A stretch of 64,000 nt of DNA from Asterochloris sp. CNOR1 (GCA_963969365.1 OZ017752.1:310001-374000), one strand, 5' to 3'; positions 24,001 through 36,634 are shown, numbered from the stretch's first letter. Translations and numbers: made by a program. Notes: generated by a model from the letters alone, not told the origin.

Positions 24001-27000
24001 AGGATCAAAGTTTGGCCGGGCAGGGGCATCCTCCAGAACCTGCTGCAACTGCCTGCCCACTCACAAGTCTGCAGCGGCAGACACAAGCTCCTGGACATCA
24101 GCTGCAAGGTCCACTCCAGCAACGATGCCCCTTGAACTGCTGCGTCTGTCCCAACTCAAGCCTGCAGCGCCAGAGCAAGACATTGCTGCACCCCAGGCAG
24201 ACCTGACTTCTCGGAAGGTTGCTACTTGTACATAGGGTAGCACGCCTGCCAGGAGATGTTTTGCAGGTAAGACCTGGTAAGCAGCAAAGATTTGACCACC
24301 ACAGAGTGGCTCACGACTGCATGGAACACTGCCCCCTAGAGTGAGCAATGGCACCATTAGCGAATGCCGAGCAGTTCCAAGCAGAGGCACTGCCTCCTGC
24401 AGCCTGCCACCTTGACAAGTCCACCCTGACAGCACAAGGCGCGCCGAGCGGTGCAGCTGCTGCCAGCACCGGTCGTAACAATCACTTTGACACTGACAAC
24501 TTCATGTGCAGAAGCTTGTCAACCATCACACCCTAAACACACCTCATCTGCGGTGGCCCTGTCAACCATGAGATCCTGACAGCACACACTGTGCAGTGAG
24601 CTTGTCAACCATCAGGGCATGCCAGGTGGTGCTGAAGACAGGCAATATTGCCACCAGCTGCACCAGCAAGATGTCCATGCATAGCGTGGCGTCATGGGGG
24701 TTACTGCAAATGACGATGCTGTGCTGGGCAGCATGTGCTCACCTCTGCGAGCCAATTTTTGAAGCGCTTCTCGCGAACATAGGCTGGTACCCAGTAAGTC
24801 TGCTCATTGTTGGCAATCAGGCGGTCTTTGATCTTTGTAACCTCCACAAACCAGCTGGGCACTGCCTACATCAGCATGCCACCAGCGTGTGGATGATAGT
24901 GAGCTGAGTCATGCAAATTGTTTGGCAACTCTTACTACTGCATAACCTGCAAGGCATCCTTGCAGGGCCGCAAGAATGCTGCTAGCACCCAAAGGTACAG
25001 CCTGCACTGTGCAGACTTACAAGCAAGGTCAGCTTAGGCACCTTGCAGCAAGGCAACGCCCATGAGAGGCATGTCTGCCCTCAATTAGAAGTGGTACTGT
25101 GCATCATTAGCAAGTCTAGCGAAGCGGCCATTACAATTTCCAGCCAGTCCAGGAGCAGGCCTGGGACTGGTTGCATGTGCTCAGTGCCTCAAAGCCTCTC
25201 ACGCTGAGCGTGAGAAGCGTCTCTGGGACCCAGCAGAGCCTACTTGAGGATCTTTGCACCAGGTGTGTTTGCGTCCTGTCCCTAGAAGGCAGGGCAGCAC
25301 AGTAACACTCACCCTCTACATGACAGGGATGCCTGCATGCCCATCAAGTGCCTTTGCGTGTAATGATCAAAGCACCCTGGGCCCAGCAAGGATGCTGCAC
25401 ATTGCCACTCACCATGTCATTCAGAGGTGTGTCTGACCACCGGCAGGAAGAGTAGCTGTGCAGCTCAAAATGCAGCAGCATGCACAAGCACAGCTGTGCA
25501 TTTCCCTCTTCAAGGGGCATGTCTTGCGAGTTCCCACAAGGGCTATTGGCGCAACAGGTGTCCTTGCAACCTGTTTCCAGCAGGCCAGCAGCACAGGCTA
25601 CCACTCACTCGGTAGATGAGGGGTGTGTCTGACCGCCAGCAGAAGGGGTAGCTGTGCACGAAGGTCTGGTTGTCCACCAGGCGCCCCGCCTCCTTGATGT
25701 GCTTTATGATTGCCTTGTCAGCATCCTTCACATACCTGCAGCCGAATAGGTTGTTCTGTAATCAAGGTGGGGCCTGATCTGACAGGCGCTGTGCATGCAG
25801 TGCATCTGCGAACAACTTGACAAGATATGACGCACCTACATCTTCCATTGCTCAGCGGAAGCAGGAGGTAAGCTGCAGAATGCATGGCTGCACCGCCACC
25901 AAGCAGCGCCAGCATGCACTTTGCAGGTGAATGGGCGGCAGCTGTGCATGGCGAAGCCATGTGGGAGATTGAAGCTTGAGGCCAAGGGAGGAAGCCATTC
26001 TAGCTGGCGATTTGCCCGCTGCTGACAGCAAAAACGACAGGTGTGGTGGCTCATGCAGTGTGCACGCTCACTGGCCAGCAAAGTGAGAAACCTCTTTGGT
26101 GAACCTCCCACTGGCATCTACAGGGCAGGGCAGCTCTCCGCCAGCCACAGTCACACCTGCAGGGCAGCACAGACAGATCTTCTCACACCCAGCTTGTTGA
26201 AGTCATTTGCATGACCTCATGCAGGCAGCTGGGCGGCTGCTGCAGACGATTCCATTGCTTGCAAGCTTCAGGCCAGCCAGCTCACTACCTCAGGCACAGC
26301 CCACTCGGTTGCGCCCAGACGGGTGCTAAGCTGGGTGGAGCTGCTCACCATGCTGACAGCACACTCCCCACTCAATCTTGGATAGCCAGTCAGGCATACA
26401 CACAAGCCTTGGTTGCTGCCAAGCTGCATGCAGCGGCTCACCATGGTGACGACACACTCTGTAGTCATCTTCCCCAAAGGCCGGGGCCTGGTGGACGATG
26501 CCCGTTCCAGCGTCCGCTGTGACGTATTCATCAGTCAGGACTCTGAACGCGCCTTTCATGGCCCCGTCGGGCTGCTTCAGGCGCAGGAAGTAAGGGAACA
26601 GAGGCTGGTAGGTGCGCCCGGCCAGGTCCCTGCCCTTCATCTTAGCCAGTACCTGCAGGGGACACCACATTTGATTTAGTTTGAGAAAAAGCTTGGAGGA
26701 TGGCACACGTGCAAAGCCAGGTCCTTGCCCTCACATTGTTCAGCAGCTGCAAGCAAAAGGTTCACATATGAGCAGCAGGTGCAGCCAGCCAGGACCCTCC
26801 CTTTCATCATGGGCCCCTGCAGGAGGAAGGCATTGTCCAGCCTGGCCGGGAACAGCTAACACAAGCTGTTGTCAAGAGCTCAGCTGCAATGCCCTGACCA
26901 TGAGATGGTTCCTGAAACATCATGCCTTTGGCAGTATGGTGCCCGACACAGCCATGGTGCCAGACACAACACACAGCACCTGAATCACACAGCACCTGAA

Positions 27001-30000
27001 TCATCTGCCGCCAGGAGGACCAGACTCACTTCAAACCCTCCCTGGGGCTTCTCTGCCTCCTTCTTCTTGCCCTTGGCAGCCTTGGGCACAGCCCCTGGCA
27101 GCTCGGCCAGCCTCGCCTCAGCCACGATGTAGACACGCTGGGTCGCTGGATCCCGTACCTTGACATAGTCAAAGTCGGGGTGCACGCACACTGCCAGGTT
27201 GCTGGGCAGCGTCCTGCAGGCAACACAGCTGCTGTTGGCTGCAAGGGCACAGCTTTGCAGCAGGGTTGGGGTGCATGGACCTTGCCAGATTGCTGTGCAG
27301 CGTCCTAGATGCAGTGATTGTGCCTGAGGCTAAACATGTTTGTTTTGCGCTGAGTTGGGGTAGATGCACACTGCCAGGCTGCTGGGGTGCGTCCCGCGGG
27401 CAGCCATGGAGCTTCAATCTTCAGGCTTTAGGCACATGGTGCTCAGTCTTGCAGTTGAGTCAGGGTGAGCCCAGACTGCCAGATCGCTTTGCAGTGGTTA
27501 GCAGATGGAGTGTGTTTTCTCTTGCCCTCCTAGTCAGACCTTGCTGCCAAGTCAATTGTGGTCTGCTCATCAGGGACAGGTCTTTCAGACGACTAGGCGG
27601 CCTGGAAAAGCATGTCACCGACAGCCGAGCAGGTCATTGTGAATTCTGATGCAGACCTGTCACGAGTCAAACTTCTGCTCAACAAAGGTGGTTGTCCAGG
27701 TGACCAGGTTGGCTCTTGGGATGACCCTAAATCAACATGTGGCCCCATCTCTTAGAGGTGACACTGGTGCCTCAGTGTTGTTCCTTGCCCATTTTGCAAT
27801 CCTGGCTTACCAGGGGGTAGTTGTCCAGATGACCAGGTGAGCTTGGTCTGCATCGTTGTCCAAGGGGAAGCTGACCTTGATGGCTGGGTCTGGGACGTCC
27901 TTATAGTTCAGGCCTGCCTCAAAGTTGGACAACGGCGTGCTACACCCTGTGGAGTATGGCATGACCTGCAATGGCAGCAAGGGCAGCTGCATGGGGCATC
28001 CTGGCGCTGTGGCGGCAGCAGAGCTATGCATGATCTGACCGTGGATGGCATAAAGCTGCCTGGCTCAGCCAGTGGTAGGAATGGCTGACAGGAAGCAGCG
28101 GTGAAGCGCCACCATTCAGCTTGAGTGCCGTTTGCAGTGCAGTAGATGCTGGGCTTCATGCCCCAACCGACCCAGCAGCAGTATTTGCGATGCATTTTAT
28201 GCAGCGGAGTCTGCTCATTGTGAGTTACAGTGGACCAGGTTGCTGTACAGCCATCTGGACACACCACCTGGCCTAGGGCAGTAGGTGTTACAGGGCAGCA
28301 ATTGATAGAGCGTCAAGTCCTGGTGGACCAGGCTTTTGATCGGGAGCTGCTCTCACATCCACATGAGAACTTGACGTACATTGGTCTCACATCCACACGC
28401 CTCCAGCAAGCATCTGGTCCCAATGACAGAAGCTGTCACAAATCAGGTCTCAACTGGGAGCCCTGCTGGACCAGGCCCTTCCTGCACAGATGCTTGAGCA
28501 CCCATCATGCACTTCACATGAAGGATGCTTGCAAGGGACTGGTGCGGCGCTCTGCCATTGCAACAACCTGCGCAGAGCGCCTGACCTGGGCCTCAGGCTG
28601 GCTGACCTTTAATGCTACACACATCGTCTCACCCCGTTGTAGTCAGCACAACAAAGCAGTGCTCACCTTGAAGCCCTGGTAGACCAGACCCTTGCTGTGC
28701 AGCTGCTTAAACACCCACCACACGCTCTCCATAAAGGTGGGGTCCAGGGTCTTGTAACCGTTCTCAAAGTCGATCCAGCGCCCCAGGCGCTGCACAGTCT
28801 TTACCCACTCCTTGGAGTACCTGGGAAGATGGTGAAAGTAAAAGCTATGAGGGCAGCAGTTGAATGCCTGTAAGGTTGTATGTCGTCTGTGAGGCAGCTA
28901 GCTGCAGAGCAGGTGCTGGAACACACCACGTCCTCAAGATCGGCTGCAAGGCACCAACATCTTGCCTGGAAGGCATTACAAATTCAGCTTGAGTGAGGGC
29001 AAAAGGCCTGGAGGGCTTCATGCATAGAGTGTGTGCTTTGAGGTGAAATGAAGGCGGATGATGAACACTATTGCTCGTATTTGTGCGCTGCTCACGCCGC
29101 ACGAGCTGCAGCTGGCTCAAAAACCAGCAAGCAGCTTGAAGGCCTGACGACAAGGTTTTGGTTGCAGATCTGAGAGGCATTGGCATGAGGCAATCTGCCG
29201 CTCTTATGCAAAAGTGCAGCTACGTGTGTGATTGCAGGCGCACCTCATGACAATGCTCCTGCACTCCTCATTGTATTTGTCAATCCCCATCTTCAGCACA
29301 TCGTCCTTGGTGGAGATGCCTGCAGCCAGCCGCCAAGTTATCGGCACCACACACAAGAGGTAGACATAAGCACCCCTGGCTGTGTTTTCATGCTAAAGGT
29401 ACAGACGTCCCTGGTGCACCGCAAATGTATCCGATGCAGCCGGGTGCCCGCCTGCCCCAGAAGCTGTGTTCACCTGTGCACAGCAGGCAGACATCCAGCT
29501 ACAGCACCTCACCCAGCTTCTTGTCAATCTCAAACTCCACTGGCAGGCCGTGACAGTCCCACCTGCATAAGCAATATAGCAGTGAGCCTCAGCGTTCAAA
29601 GCGCTTGACAGCTGCTCACGGCAGATTGACTCGGCTGGTGGCGTGCACGGAGGTTGCCAAAGCTGGATGCTTACCCAAAGCGCCGGGGGCAATAGTGTCC
29701 AGTGGCTGTGGCATATCGCGTCACGATGTCCTGCACATCAGGCTGCTGACGTCAGTCTTCAACATCAAACGAGCCGATGCGCCGCGCCGTAAACAGTGAT
29801 CAGTACATGCTGGCCGCAGCAAGCCATTGCCAGGCAGATGAAGGATGCAGCCCTCAGGTCGAGCGACACACAGGCTGCATTGTGCATGCCAGGTTGCGCC
29901 CACCTTAAGTGTTCCAGCCAGCAAGTGACCATAGTGTGGCAGCCCTGTGGCAAAAGGGGGCCCATCATAAAAAACGTAAGGCTTCTTGCCCTCAGTGCGC

Positions 30001-30101
30001 CTCAGCTGCTCCTTGAAGGCATCAATGTCCTGCCAGAGCTGCAGCACCCGCTCCTCCTGCTTGGGAAAGTTGTAGTGCTTGCCTTCTAGCACGTCCTGCA
30101 T
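15020..30101 (-). CDS. IARS1: Isoleucyl-tRNA synthetase, cytosolic type
   Basis: Class I synthetase charging tRNA-Ile with isoleucine. Exons (5' to 3'): 30101-29904, 29730-29675, 29562-29513, 29319-29244, 28820-28667, 27965-27811, 27213-27030, 26652-26442, 26156-26072, 25735-25609, 24865-24743, 23968-23840, 23373-23178, 22429-22281, 21734-21580, 21333-21270, 20770-20516, 19810-19617, 19312-19227, 18632-18457, 18161-18093, 17808-17717, 16795-16656, 15836-15622 and 15211-15020. They sum to 3531 nt with every phase matched: 1176 residues, the usual eukaryotic cytosolic length. The HIGH-type motif is [10 protein letters not shown] (54-63); KMSKR is at 622-626. The CP1 editing domain contains [13 protein letters not shown] and [19 protein letters not shown]. 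Anticodon-binding segments include [14 protein letters not shown] and [18 protein letters not shown]. No transit peptide is seen. The acceptor of exon 24 uses the ten-C tract at 15841-15850 as its pyrimidine tract. Many of its 24 introns hold exon-edge echoes. Confidence 0.96.
16570..16670. repeat. Echo of the 3' edge of IleRS exon 23
   Basis: The exon edge with its donor (plus strand caaagcatgcctacctgcac near 16643) is repeated about 63 bp away as cacagcatgcctacctgtac near 16580. The copy keeps the reverse-strand donor. Confidence 0.65.
17515..17755. repeat. Echo of the 3' edge of IleRS exon 22
   Basis: The exon edge at about 17690-17752 (gctcacctcaagtccagcac, then cactagcacctct) recurs as ggtcacctcaagttctagcc, then accaacacctcct at about 17548-17583. 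Donor and coding edge are both copied. Confidence 0.7.
19768..19980. repeat. Triplicated 5' edge of IleRS exon 18
   Basis: The exon start, including its acceptor (plus strand gtacatcatctccgtgaaga at 19769 to tgacctgcagg at 19807-19817), is followed by two decayed copies: gtacattgtctccacgatga from 19848, ending catctgcaggg, and tcatctctttgaagaaggga from 19933, ending gtgacctgcag. Spacing is about 78-80 bp. Only the first copy is needed for the reading frame. Confidence 0.88.
25405..25470. repeat. Echo of the 3' edge of IleRS exon 10
   Basis: The true exon edge at 25600-25663 (gaggggtgtgtctgaccgcc, agcagaaggggtagctgtgc) is copied at 25407-25470 as agaggtgtgtctgaccaccg, gcaggaagagtagctgtgc, with the donor context kept. 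The spacing is about 193 bp. Confidence 0.85.
26335..26475. repeat. Echo of the 3' edge of IleRS exon 8
   Basis: The exon edge at 26436-26475 (gctcaccatggtgacgacac, actctgtagtcatcttcc) has a copy 94 bp away at 26342-26380 (gctcaccatgctgacagcac, actccccactcaatcttg), again with the donor preserved. Confidence 0.85.
27180..27505. repeat. Four-unit echo array at IleRS exon 7
   Basis: The acceptor edge of exon 7 (plus strand cacactgccaggttgctggg, cagcgtcctgcagg at 27186-27220) is followed by copies near 27279 (ccttgccagattgctgtgca, gcgtcctaga), near 27367 (cacactgccaggctgctggg, gtgcgtcccgcggg) and near 27472 (cagactgccagatcgctttg). Spacing is roughly 90-105 bp and divergence grows with distance. 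Confidence 0.85.
28225..28720. repeat. Echo array at IleRS exon 5
   Basis: The exon edge at 28680-28720 (tagaccagacccttgctgtg, cagctgcttaaacaccc) recurs as tggaccaggttgctgtacag (28230), tggtggaccaggcttttgat (28319) and tggaccaggcccttcctgca, cagatgcttgagcaccc (28468). The last copy is the best preserved. Confidence 0.75.
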
Positions 30102-31054
30102 ACTGGTTCCCTGGCAGCTGCCTACAGTGGCAGCTAAGATTGGAGGACACATCAAAACAATGTGCAGGAAGTGCACAATATAGCCTTGGGGGCAGGCAGG
30201 CTTGCAAAATCGTAGAGGCAGCTGTCACCTGATCACTGACACATGCAGCTAAACAGGCAGTCCAATTGTGGCTGTCCTACTGAGGGTGTGAAAGCCTCTT
30301 TTGTCTGTGCTTTCCGCTTTTGGGGGGCGGATCTGACCTATGTCACGCCATCGCCCAATGACACAAACCTACAAGGGTTTCAAAAAAGGCTTCAACCCGA
30401 AGCACAGCAACAAGTCAGATGTGGAGAAGCGTGACGCCAACACCTCTGCCTTGTTTGCTTTAACAAAGCTGTCTTCAGTACAGAGAGTAGCACAGATCAA
30501 CGAGCATCACTGTGCTGCTGGAGGAGGAATGCCCTGATCACAGTCTGATCCTATTCTGCGATGCAGCCGGTGGGTGATACCCTCAGAAACATGAGAGACT
30601 GCACAACACTAGAACCCGTTCAAAGCCACATGGTAGGAACTATTACACAAGCCGTTTGGCTGTGGCAAAGGGTAGGCTGCAAACGAGTCTGACGCTCTAC
30701 ATGGGGCGCTATAGTGAATTATGACTTGTAACACCTTCTGGAGCCTCATACAGGTATCTTCCTGAAGCAGCTCCCCCTTGCAAGGAGGTTGCACGTAGCA
30801 CGGACGCTACCTTGGGGACGAACATTTCTGTACTTGCGTGCCTTTGACAACAACAATAGAAATGCCACGGGCGATCAAAGTACTGAGCATGAATGCAGCG
30901 GCATGATGATGATGATGATGATGATGATGCAGCGGCATGTCGCAGGCTGTCACCTTCATGACCTAAACTCTGTGGATCTGCTCGCCTTCTATGCTCGCCA
31001 AGGCTGCCTTCTGATTGGCCCAGATCAGGACTCCAGTTAAAACAACATCTTGTC
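30102..31054. promoter_or_regulatory. Divergent intergenic region IleRS / PDI, 953 bp
   Basis: This holds both promoters and 5' leaders. A plus-strand open frame at 30340-30537 (65 codons, lysine-rich start) resembles no family I know and has no supporting splice signals; I do not call it a gene. A nine-unit ATG microsatellite lies at 30903-30929. Confidence 0.5.
30903..30929 (+). repeat. (ATG)9 microsatellite
   Basis: Nine perfect ATG/GAT triplets, flanked by gcggc and gcagcgg, lie about 130 bp upstream of the PDI start codon. The tract is non-coding in the models here and is likely length-polymorphic. Confidence 0.9.
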
Positions 31055-34000
31055 ATGGCCCGAAGAATAGCGTTGTCCTCTTTGTTCCTGGTAGTCTGTT
31101 TGAGCTTCAGCTTGGGCGATGGCACTTACCAGGCGGAGGCCTCTGATGACATCTGTGCCAAAGAACTGGACGAGGACACTTTCAATGAGGTCATAGACAG
31201 CTCCAAGTTTGCTCTGGTGGTAAGAGATCCTGGTTTCTGCATGACAAAGAAGATCTGACTGCCTAAAGCCCTGCTTGTACTGGTCTCCAGGCACTCACAG
31301 CACCCTGGTGTGGACACTGTCAGGTGAGACCGCTGCCGCCTCAGTCCACAAAAAGTCTGCTTGCGCATTTGCATGCTTCAGCAGTACTAGCTTGCTGCTG
31401 CAGAGACTGAAGCCAGAATTCGAGGCTGCTGCCAAGCGCCTGAAGGAGATCAACGACAACATTGTGCTGGCCAATGTGAGCTGAGCTAGTTGCCTTGGCA
31501 CCGCTCCTGCTGAATGCCTCTGTGGCCACATGAGCGGCTGGCGGCTTCCAGCCCAAGACGGAGCTGTAGTCTCTGTGTGAAGCCTGACATCTTCCCAAGT
31601 CACCCTGCCCCCGCTAGGGAGCTCAATGGCGGAAACAGCAGCTTCAGCTTTGCATGCATAGACTGCTTGAGATTAGGAAATTTTTCAAGAAGAGGCATGC
31701 AGAGAAAGGCGTTTCGTGAGCTCAGCAAGGTATGCCTGTTGCAGAAAGAACACACATTACCAGGCTGCTGCCTCAGCCGTCCTGACTTGTCTTCCTGACT
31801 CGCTGTCCTGCTCTGCACAGGTGAACGCCGAGGAGAACAAGGCACTGGGCCAGAAGTTTGGTGTGCAGGGCTTCCCAACCCTTAAATGGATTGTGGGGGG
31901 CTCTGACGGCTCAGTTGTTGACTACAAGGGCGGCCGTTCAGCGTAAGTTTTCCAATGTCAGGGGGCCTCAGAACTCACTCCCTGCCAGAACTGACTTGCA
32001 TGAACCTGGGAGGGCCTGAAGCTTGCATGCCAGCAGGCAGCTGAAACAGAAGGCTGGCTGTGATGGTAAAGTCATGGCTGTCAGCTCAGTAGGCACCTTT
32101 GTTCTCAATGTGTCAAGTGATACCAGGCAATTGCATTTCAGCTGACTCTCAGGCTACAGACTTACTGCCACAGGCCACACAGCTGCAAAGGGATGGGGTT
32201 ACGCTTGTGGTTTGAGCTGGGAACGGCTCTGGCCCCTGATGTGATGTGGAGAGTTCAACAAGCAGCAGCCCCGGCACATAACTCTTGAAGTGAACATTTG
32301 CGGATGCAGCTGCCCCTTCTCTGCAGGGATGACATTGTGAAGTGGGTGCAGAAAAAGTCTGGGCCCCCTGCAGTGACTTTAAAGGAGTCGGCAGATCTCA
32401 GAAAGGCCAAGACAGACGCTGATGTCTTCCTGATCGGCTACTTTGACAAGTTGGAGGTGAGCTTTGAGGGTCAAGAAGGCACGTGCCACCTGCTGGCTGG
32501 GCAAGGCCTCCCTGCTGCATTGACTGCAGCAAGAATGATGCAGGCTGTCTGCCCTTGAAAAAGGGCACACTGCCTGGTGAACTCAGTGCCCTGCATCAAG
32601 GGAGTCTCTGGTGTGTATGGTGTGTAAATATATCGTTGTATGCAGCCATTTGCTGCCCACTGGCAGAGAAATGTAGATGCCTGCAGCAGGCATGACCTCC
32701 TGTCGTCCTGACGGTGCACACAAATTTGAATGGCCTCCCGCCCACAGGGGGATGAGTACGATGCATTCATCAGCCTGGCACGGGGCACAGATGACGTTGT
32801 CATCTACGAGACCACCAGCAAGACTGTGGCCGGCGAGCTCGGCCTCAAGTCTGCACCCAGCTTTGCTGTGGGCCGGAACGACACAGACGGCCTGAAGGTG
32901 AGGCCACAGGATCCACTGTCGTGAGCATGCTGTGTTGCATAAGCTGTGCCTCCAATCCCGCCCTCAGCATTGCTGTAAGCAGAAACGTCACCGATGACCT
33001 GCAGGTGAGGTTTCGGCTTGCTGTGAGCTAATGGCTGGCTGTCAGCGCATCTTGAGCAGCCTCGATAAGAGCCTTTTGCTCAGCACCGGATGCTGGTGTG
33101 GCAGAGCAACAACACTGGCCTGCAGATAGAGCTCTGCATGCCTCTGTCTGCTGTGTGGCCTTGGGCAGGGCAGTGCTGCATGAGTTGCCTGTACCTACTA
33201 TTGCATGCCAGACTGCAAACAGCAAACTGGATGCATGACTGCTGTAAGGCATTGCGCAGATGCAGCTCTGCAAGAGCAGGCTCTGCGGGATGCGGGCCCA
33301 CGGGGGTGTATGCCTTGCTGCACCTGTATACCTCCTGTAAGGCCAGTAGTCTCCAATGCACAGTGTAGCATGCAGGACTTGCCGATTTATACAGCGCAGT
33401 TCTCCTGTCACATTCAAAGACTCTTACATGCAGGTAGCTGTCAGCAAGGGTCACAGCGCCTTCGATGACCAGACTAAGATTGAGGAGCAGCTGGCTGCCT
33501 TCCTATTGGCTGAGAAGCTGCCGGTCTACCTGGAGTTCAACTCAGGATCAACAGGCAAGATATTTGGGTCTGGCATCATGAAGCAGGTAGGTGGCAGGTG
33601 TGCAGGCAAGTGCCCACTGCGGTAGAGACTGGGGTTTCCTGGCGAGTAGCAGCTGGCTGCTGCAGGGAGCAAGGGCTGAGAAATGGCTCAAATCAGTATC
33701 AGGCAGCTTATGGGCTGGCCCAATTGTCCTCTTGATCAGTTACAGCCTGAGAACTCTGAAGCCAGTACAACCTCCAATTACTGGCGCTGTGCACGGGCAG
33801 GTCAAATATCACCTCAAAAGCCAATCTGGATGCCTGATTGTAGCGACGCTCACATGTCCTGTTTGTGACGCAGATTATACTGATAGGCAGCCCCAAGCAG
33901 TTGTACAGCGACAAGTCCTTCACAGCTGCCCTCAAGGCTGCACACAGCCAGCACAAGGGCAAGGTCGTCTTTGTGACAGCCAACCTGGAGGAGCCCCTCA

Positions 34001-36500
34001 CTGAGAACATTGTCAAGTACTTTGGTGCCAGCAACAAGTCTGACACAGTCCAGGTGGGTGTTTCTATGTTGACCTCGTAAAACATTGTGCTGAAGCTTAC
34101 ACGCATGCTGCCTGAGGGCTGGAGTCCACTGGGGCATGCCCGGCGCTTGCCCTCAGATAAAGCTGTTGTGAGACTGGCGTGGCAGCAGGCCCCTTTCTGC
34201 CATGACAGAAACTCATGAAGGGGGCCATGGCTTTCCACAGCAGCTGCTTGCTGCTACTTGATGCTTTCAAAAGAGCTGGACTGCACCAGTGACTCATGCC
34301 TACACATGTAAGAGCCTGATGTGTCTCAGTGCCCCACCTGAGTCGATGCTGGCACAGTTTTTCTGCTGCAGTCAGCACCTGCAGTCAGCACCTGCACAGC
34401 TCATGGCCATATGTGGCAGCTGTCTGGCCCTGATGTGTCTCTGTGCCCCACGTGGGTTGAATCTGGTGCAGCTCTCCTGCATCAGCCACCACCGGCATGT
34501 GCACCAGCTGCAATGCTGATGACTCCACAATCAACTTATTGCCAAATGCTGCAAGGTCAGATTGGGTGCTCATGCAGGTGATTGCCTACGACGCAGACAG
34601 CTCCAAGAAATTCTACATGAGGGAGGCGCTCACTTCCCAGTCGCTGCCCGAGTTTGTGCGAGGTAGGCAGCTGGTTCTGCACTGCCAAGAGTTAGACATC
34701 TGCTGAACTGAATGCAAGAGCAGTGCCAGATCATAGCAATGCAACATACCAGATAGACTTGTGCCTAGAACATTATACGAAAGCTTCACGGGTGTTGCTG
34801 CATAGACGGCCAGCCACTGGCTGCACCTGTTCCTGATGGCTGATGGCTGACAGCTTGTCTTGAGGATGAGGCGCCTGAGTGCTTTGCAAGAGTGACAATA
34901 GCCTGTCCAGTGGCTGTGGTAAGAGCGACGGGGCCGCCCAAGCTGCAAAGTAGTAGTACTACTCTACTGAGCAACTTTTGCTAATGAGGGAGCCATAGCT
35001 GGGTATTCAGCAGGCTTGTGCCTGCCTGCCAGGGAAAATTATAGCAGTGCATCTCAGAGAGGGCTTCGCCGATGCCAGGAAGGCTTGCACCTGAAGCCAT
35101 ACCTGTGCAGGCTTCACCCCCGGGGGAGTTTGTTACACACTTCCACTTGGCAGCAGTGGCCATGTTATGTGCAGGCGTCACAGCTTAAGGAGACATGGAG
35201 TGCAAGCGTGAGCACATGTCGAGGGCCGACTCCTGAGGTGGAGCTTATGTGTTTGCAGGCTCAGCTCCAGACAACCCACCTCCAGTCCCAATCTCTTCTG
35301 AATGCCTGCTCAAAGTTGCCACACATGTGCAGGCTTCACCTCTGGGGAGCTTATCCCCGAGTACAAGTCTGAGCCCATCCCATCAGATCCCATTGAGGAT
35401 GATGTCCACGTTGTGGTGGGCAAAAGTTTTGACGACGTGGTGCTGGACGACACAAAGGACGTTTTCCTGGAAGTTTATGCCCCCTGGTGAGCTGGCAGTG
35501 GCTGTGAAGCGCTTCTCACTGAGAGAGAGGCCCCAGATGCATGGATGTCATGCAGACCAGATCAATCCAAGAGGAAGGGCGTCAGCACACAACACTGGGC
35601 CAGCCCTGCAAGCACATCTGACACTGCTTAGGGAGAGCTGCAGCATCCGTGATGCACTCACTCAGTCCAGCATACATATGCGCCTCTGCCTGTAATGTGG
35701 AGCCCTGGACCTGCTTCCAGACCAGGTGGCCTCTACAGGGTGCACTCATCAAGCAGGGCAGCCCACCGCGTGCTTTCCGGGCGTCTGCACCATGCTTGCT
35801 GCAAGCAGGGCATCTTACCGCTAGTCCTGCAGAACCTAGCACAAACAAAGCGCCCTGGTGCTGTGTTGTGCTCGCTCTGATTGTCCAGTCACATGAAGGT
35901 GCAGCCTCCACACAATATATCATGCTGCGGAGGAGCTCTAAAGCTGTTGTGTTTGCAGCACAGAGCTTCACCTTGTCTGGGGTGTTGTGTGATGATGTCT
36001 GTGTCTTCGCCTGCACTCACATGACAGGAGTGCACATTGGGAACATGTCCTATCATCCTGCTGTGTTTGAAGGCCGATTGGCACTGCTGTTGCAGGCTCT
36101 GCAAGCAGTAGGGCCCCAAAATGGACTTGGCTGGGCTGGATGGGCCCTGCATGTCTTTACCTCTGCTTAATCCATGAGAACCTGCCTGCACTGCAGGTGC
36201 GGGCACTGCAAGCAGTTGGCCCCCACATGGTCCAAGCTGGGCAGGCGCTTCAAGAAGGTCGACACTGTCACCGTTGCCAAGATGGACGGCACCACCAATG
36301 AGCATGCAGCAATCGAGGGCGTGAAGAGCTTTCCTACATTGCTATTCTTCCCCGCTCGCGAGACCAAGGGCATTGAGTATGACAGGCCAAGCCGTGAGCT
36401 CAAGGATCTCACCAAGTTCATCATGGACAAGGCAAAGACAGATCCCAAGCTGCCCAAGAAGGGCAAGAAGGACAATGATTCCGCCAAGGATGAATTGTGA
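31055..36500 (+). CDS. PDI: Protein disulfide isomerase (ER, KDEL)
   Basis: ER-lumen oxidoreductase that forms and reshuffles disulfides in secretory proteins. Eleven exons: 31055-31219, 31291-31323, 31404-31475, 31821-31942, 32327-32456, 32748-32897, 33434-33586, 33874-34053, 34578-34662, 35333-35486 and 36197-36500; 1548 nt, 515 residues, phases all consistent. It has a signal peptide ([19 protein letters not shown]). Domain a carries APWCGHCQ (Cys62, Cys65; encoded by a 33-nt micro-exon) and [10 protein letters not shown] with the cis-Pro. The b and b' domains follow ([38 protein letters not shown]). Domain a' has [18 protein letters not shown] (Cys416, Cys419), split by the last intron inside the Trp codon, and [10 protein letters not shown]. 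The acidic/basic tail ends in KDEL. It has the classical a-b-b'-a' layout and normal length. The gene is divergent from IleRS and convergent with the SDR gene, with only 134 bp between stops. Confidence 0.96.
32945..33012. repeat. Echo of the 3' edge of PDI exon 6
   Basis: The exon edge and donor at 32855-32905 (agctttgctgtgggccggaa, cctgaaggtgagg) recur about 100 bp on as agcattgctgtaagcagaaa, cctgcaggtgagg. The GTGAGG donor itself is copied intact. Confidence 0.8.
35095..35345. repeat. Echoes of the 5' edge of PDI exon 10
   Basis: The true acceptor edge at 35325-35350 (atgtgcaggcttcacctctg) is preceded by copies at about 35104 (ctgtgcaggcttcacccccg), about 35167 (atgtgcaggcgtcacagctt) and about 35250 (tttgcaggctcagctcc). 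Two of the copies retain a usable TGCAG. Confidence 0.78.
36088..36250. repeat. Echo of the 5' edge of PDI exon 11
   Basis: The exon edge at 36191-36245 (gggcactgcaagcagttggc, catggtccaagctgggc) has a copy at 36092-36145 (ggctctgcaagcagtagggc, atggacttggctgggc), with TGCAG retained. The copied segment includes the second active-site codons. Confidence 0.82.
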
Positions 36501-36634
36501 GTGGAGCACAGCTTTACTTCTTCAGTGACTCTCATCAAATGACAGCAGCTGGCAGATGGGCAAAAGCTCAGGAATCACATGGCAGCAGAGCAGGGGTAGG
36601 CTATCCTAGAGAGGTCTGGGAGTGTCACACTACA

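Noticed and set aside
30340-30537. 65-codon plus-strand open frame between IleRS and PDI
   Set aside because: No family resemblance, no splice context and no sign of selection visible; it could be part of a 5' leader.
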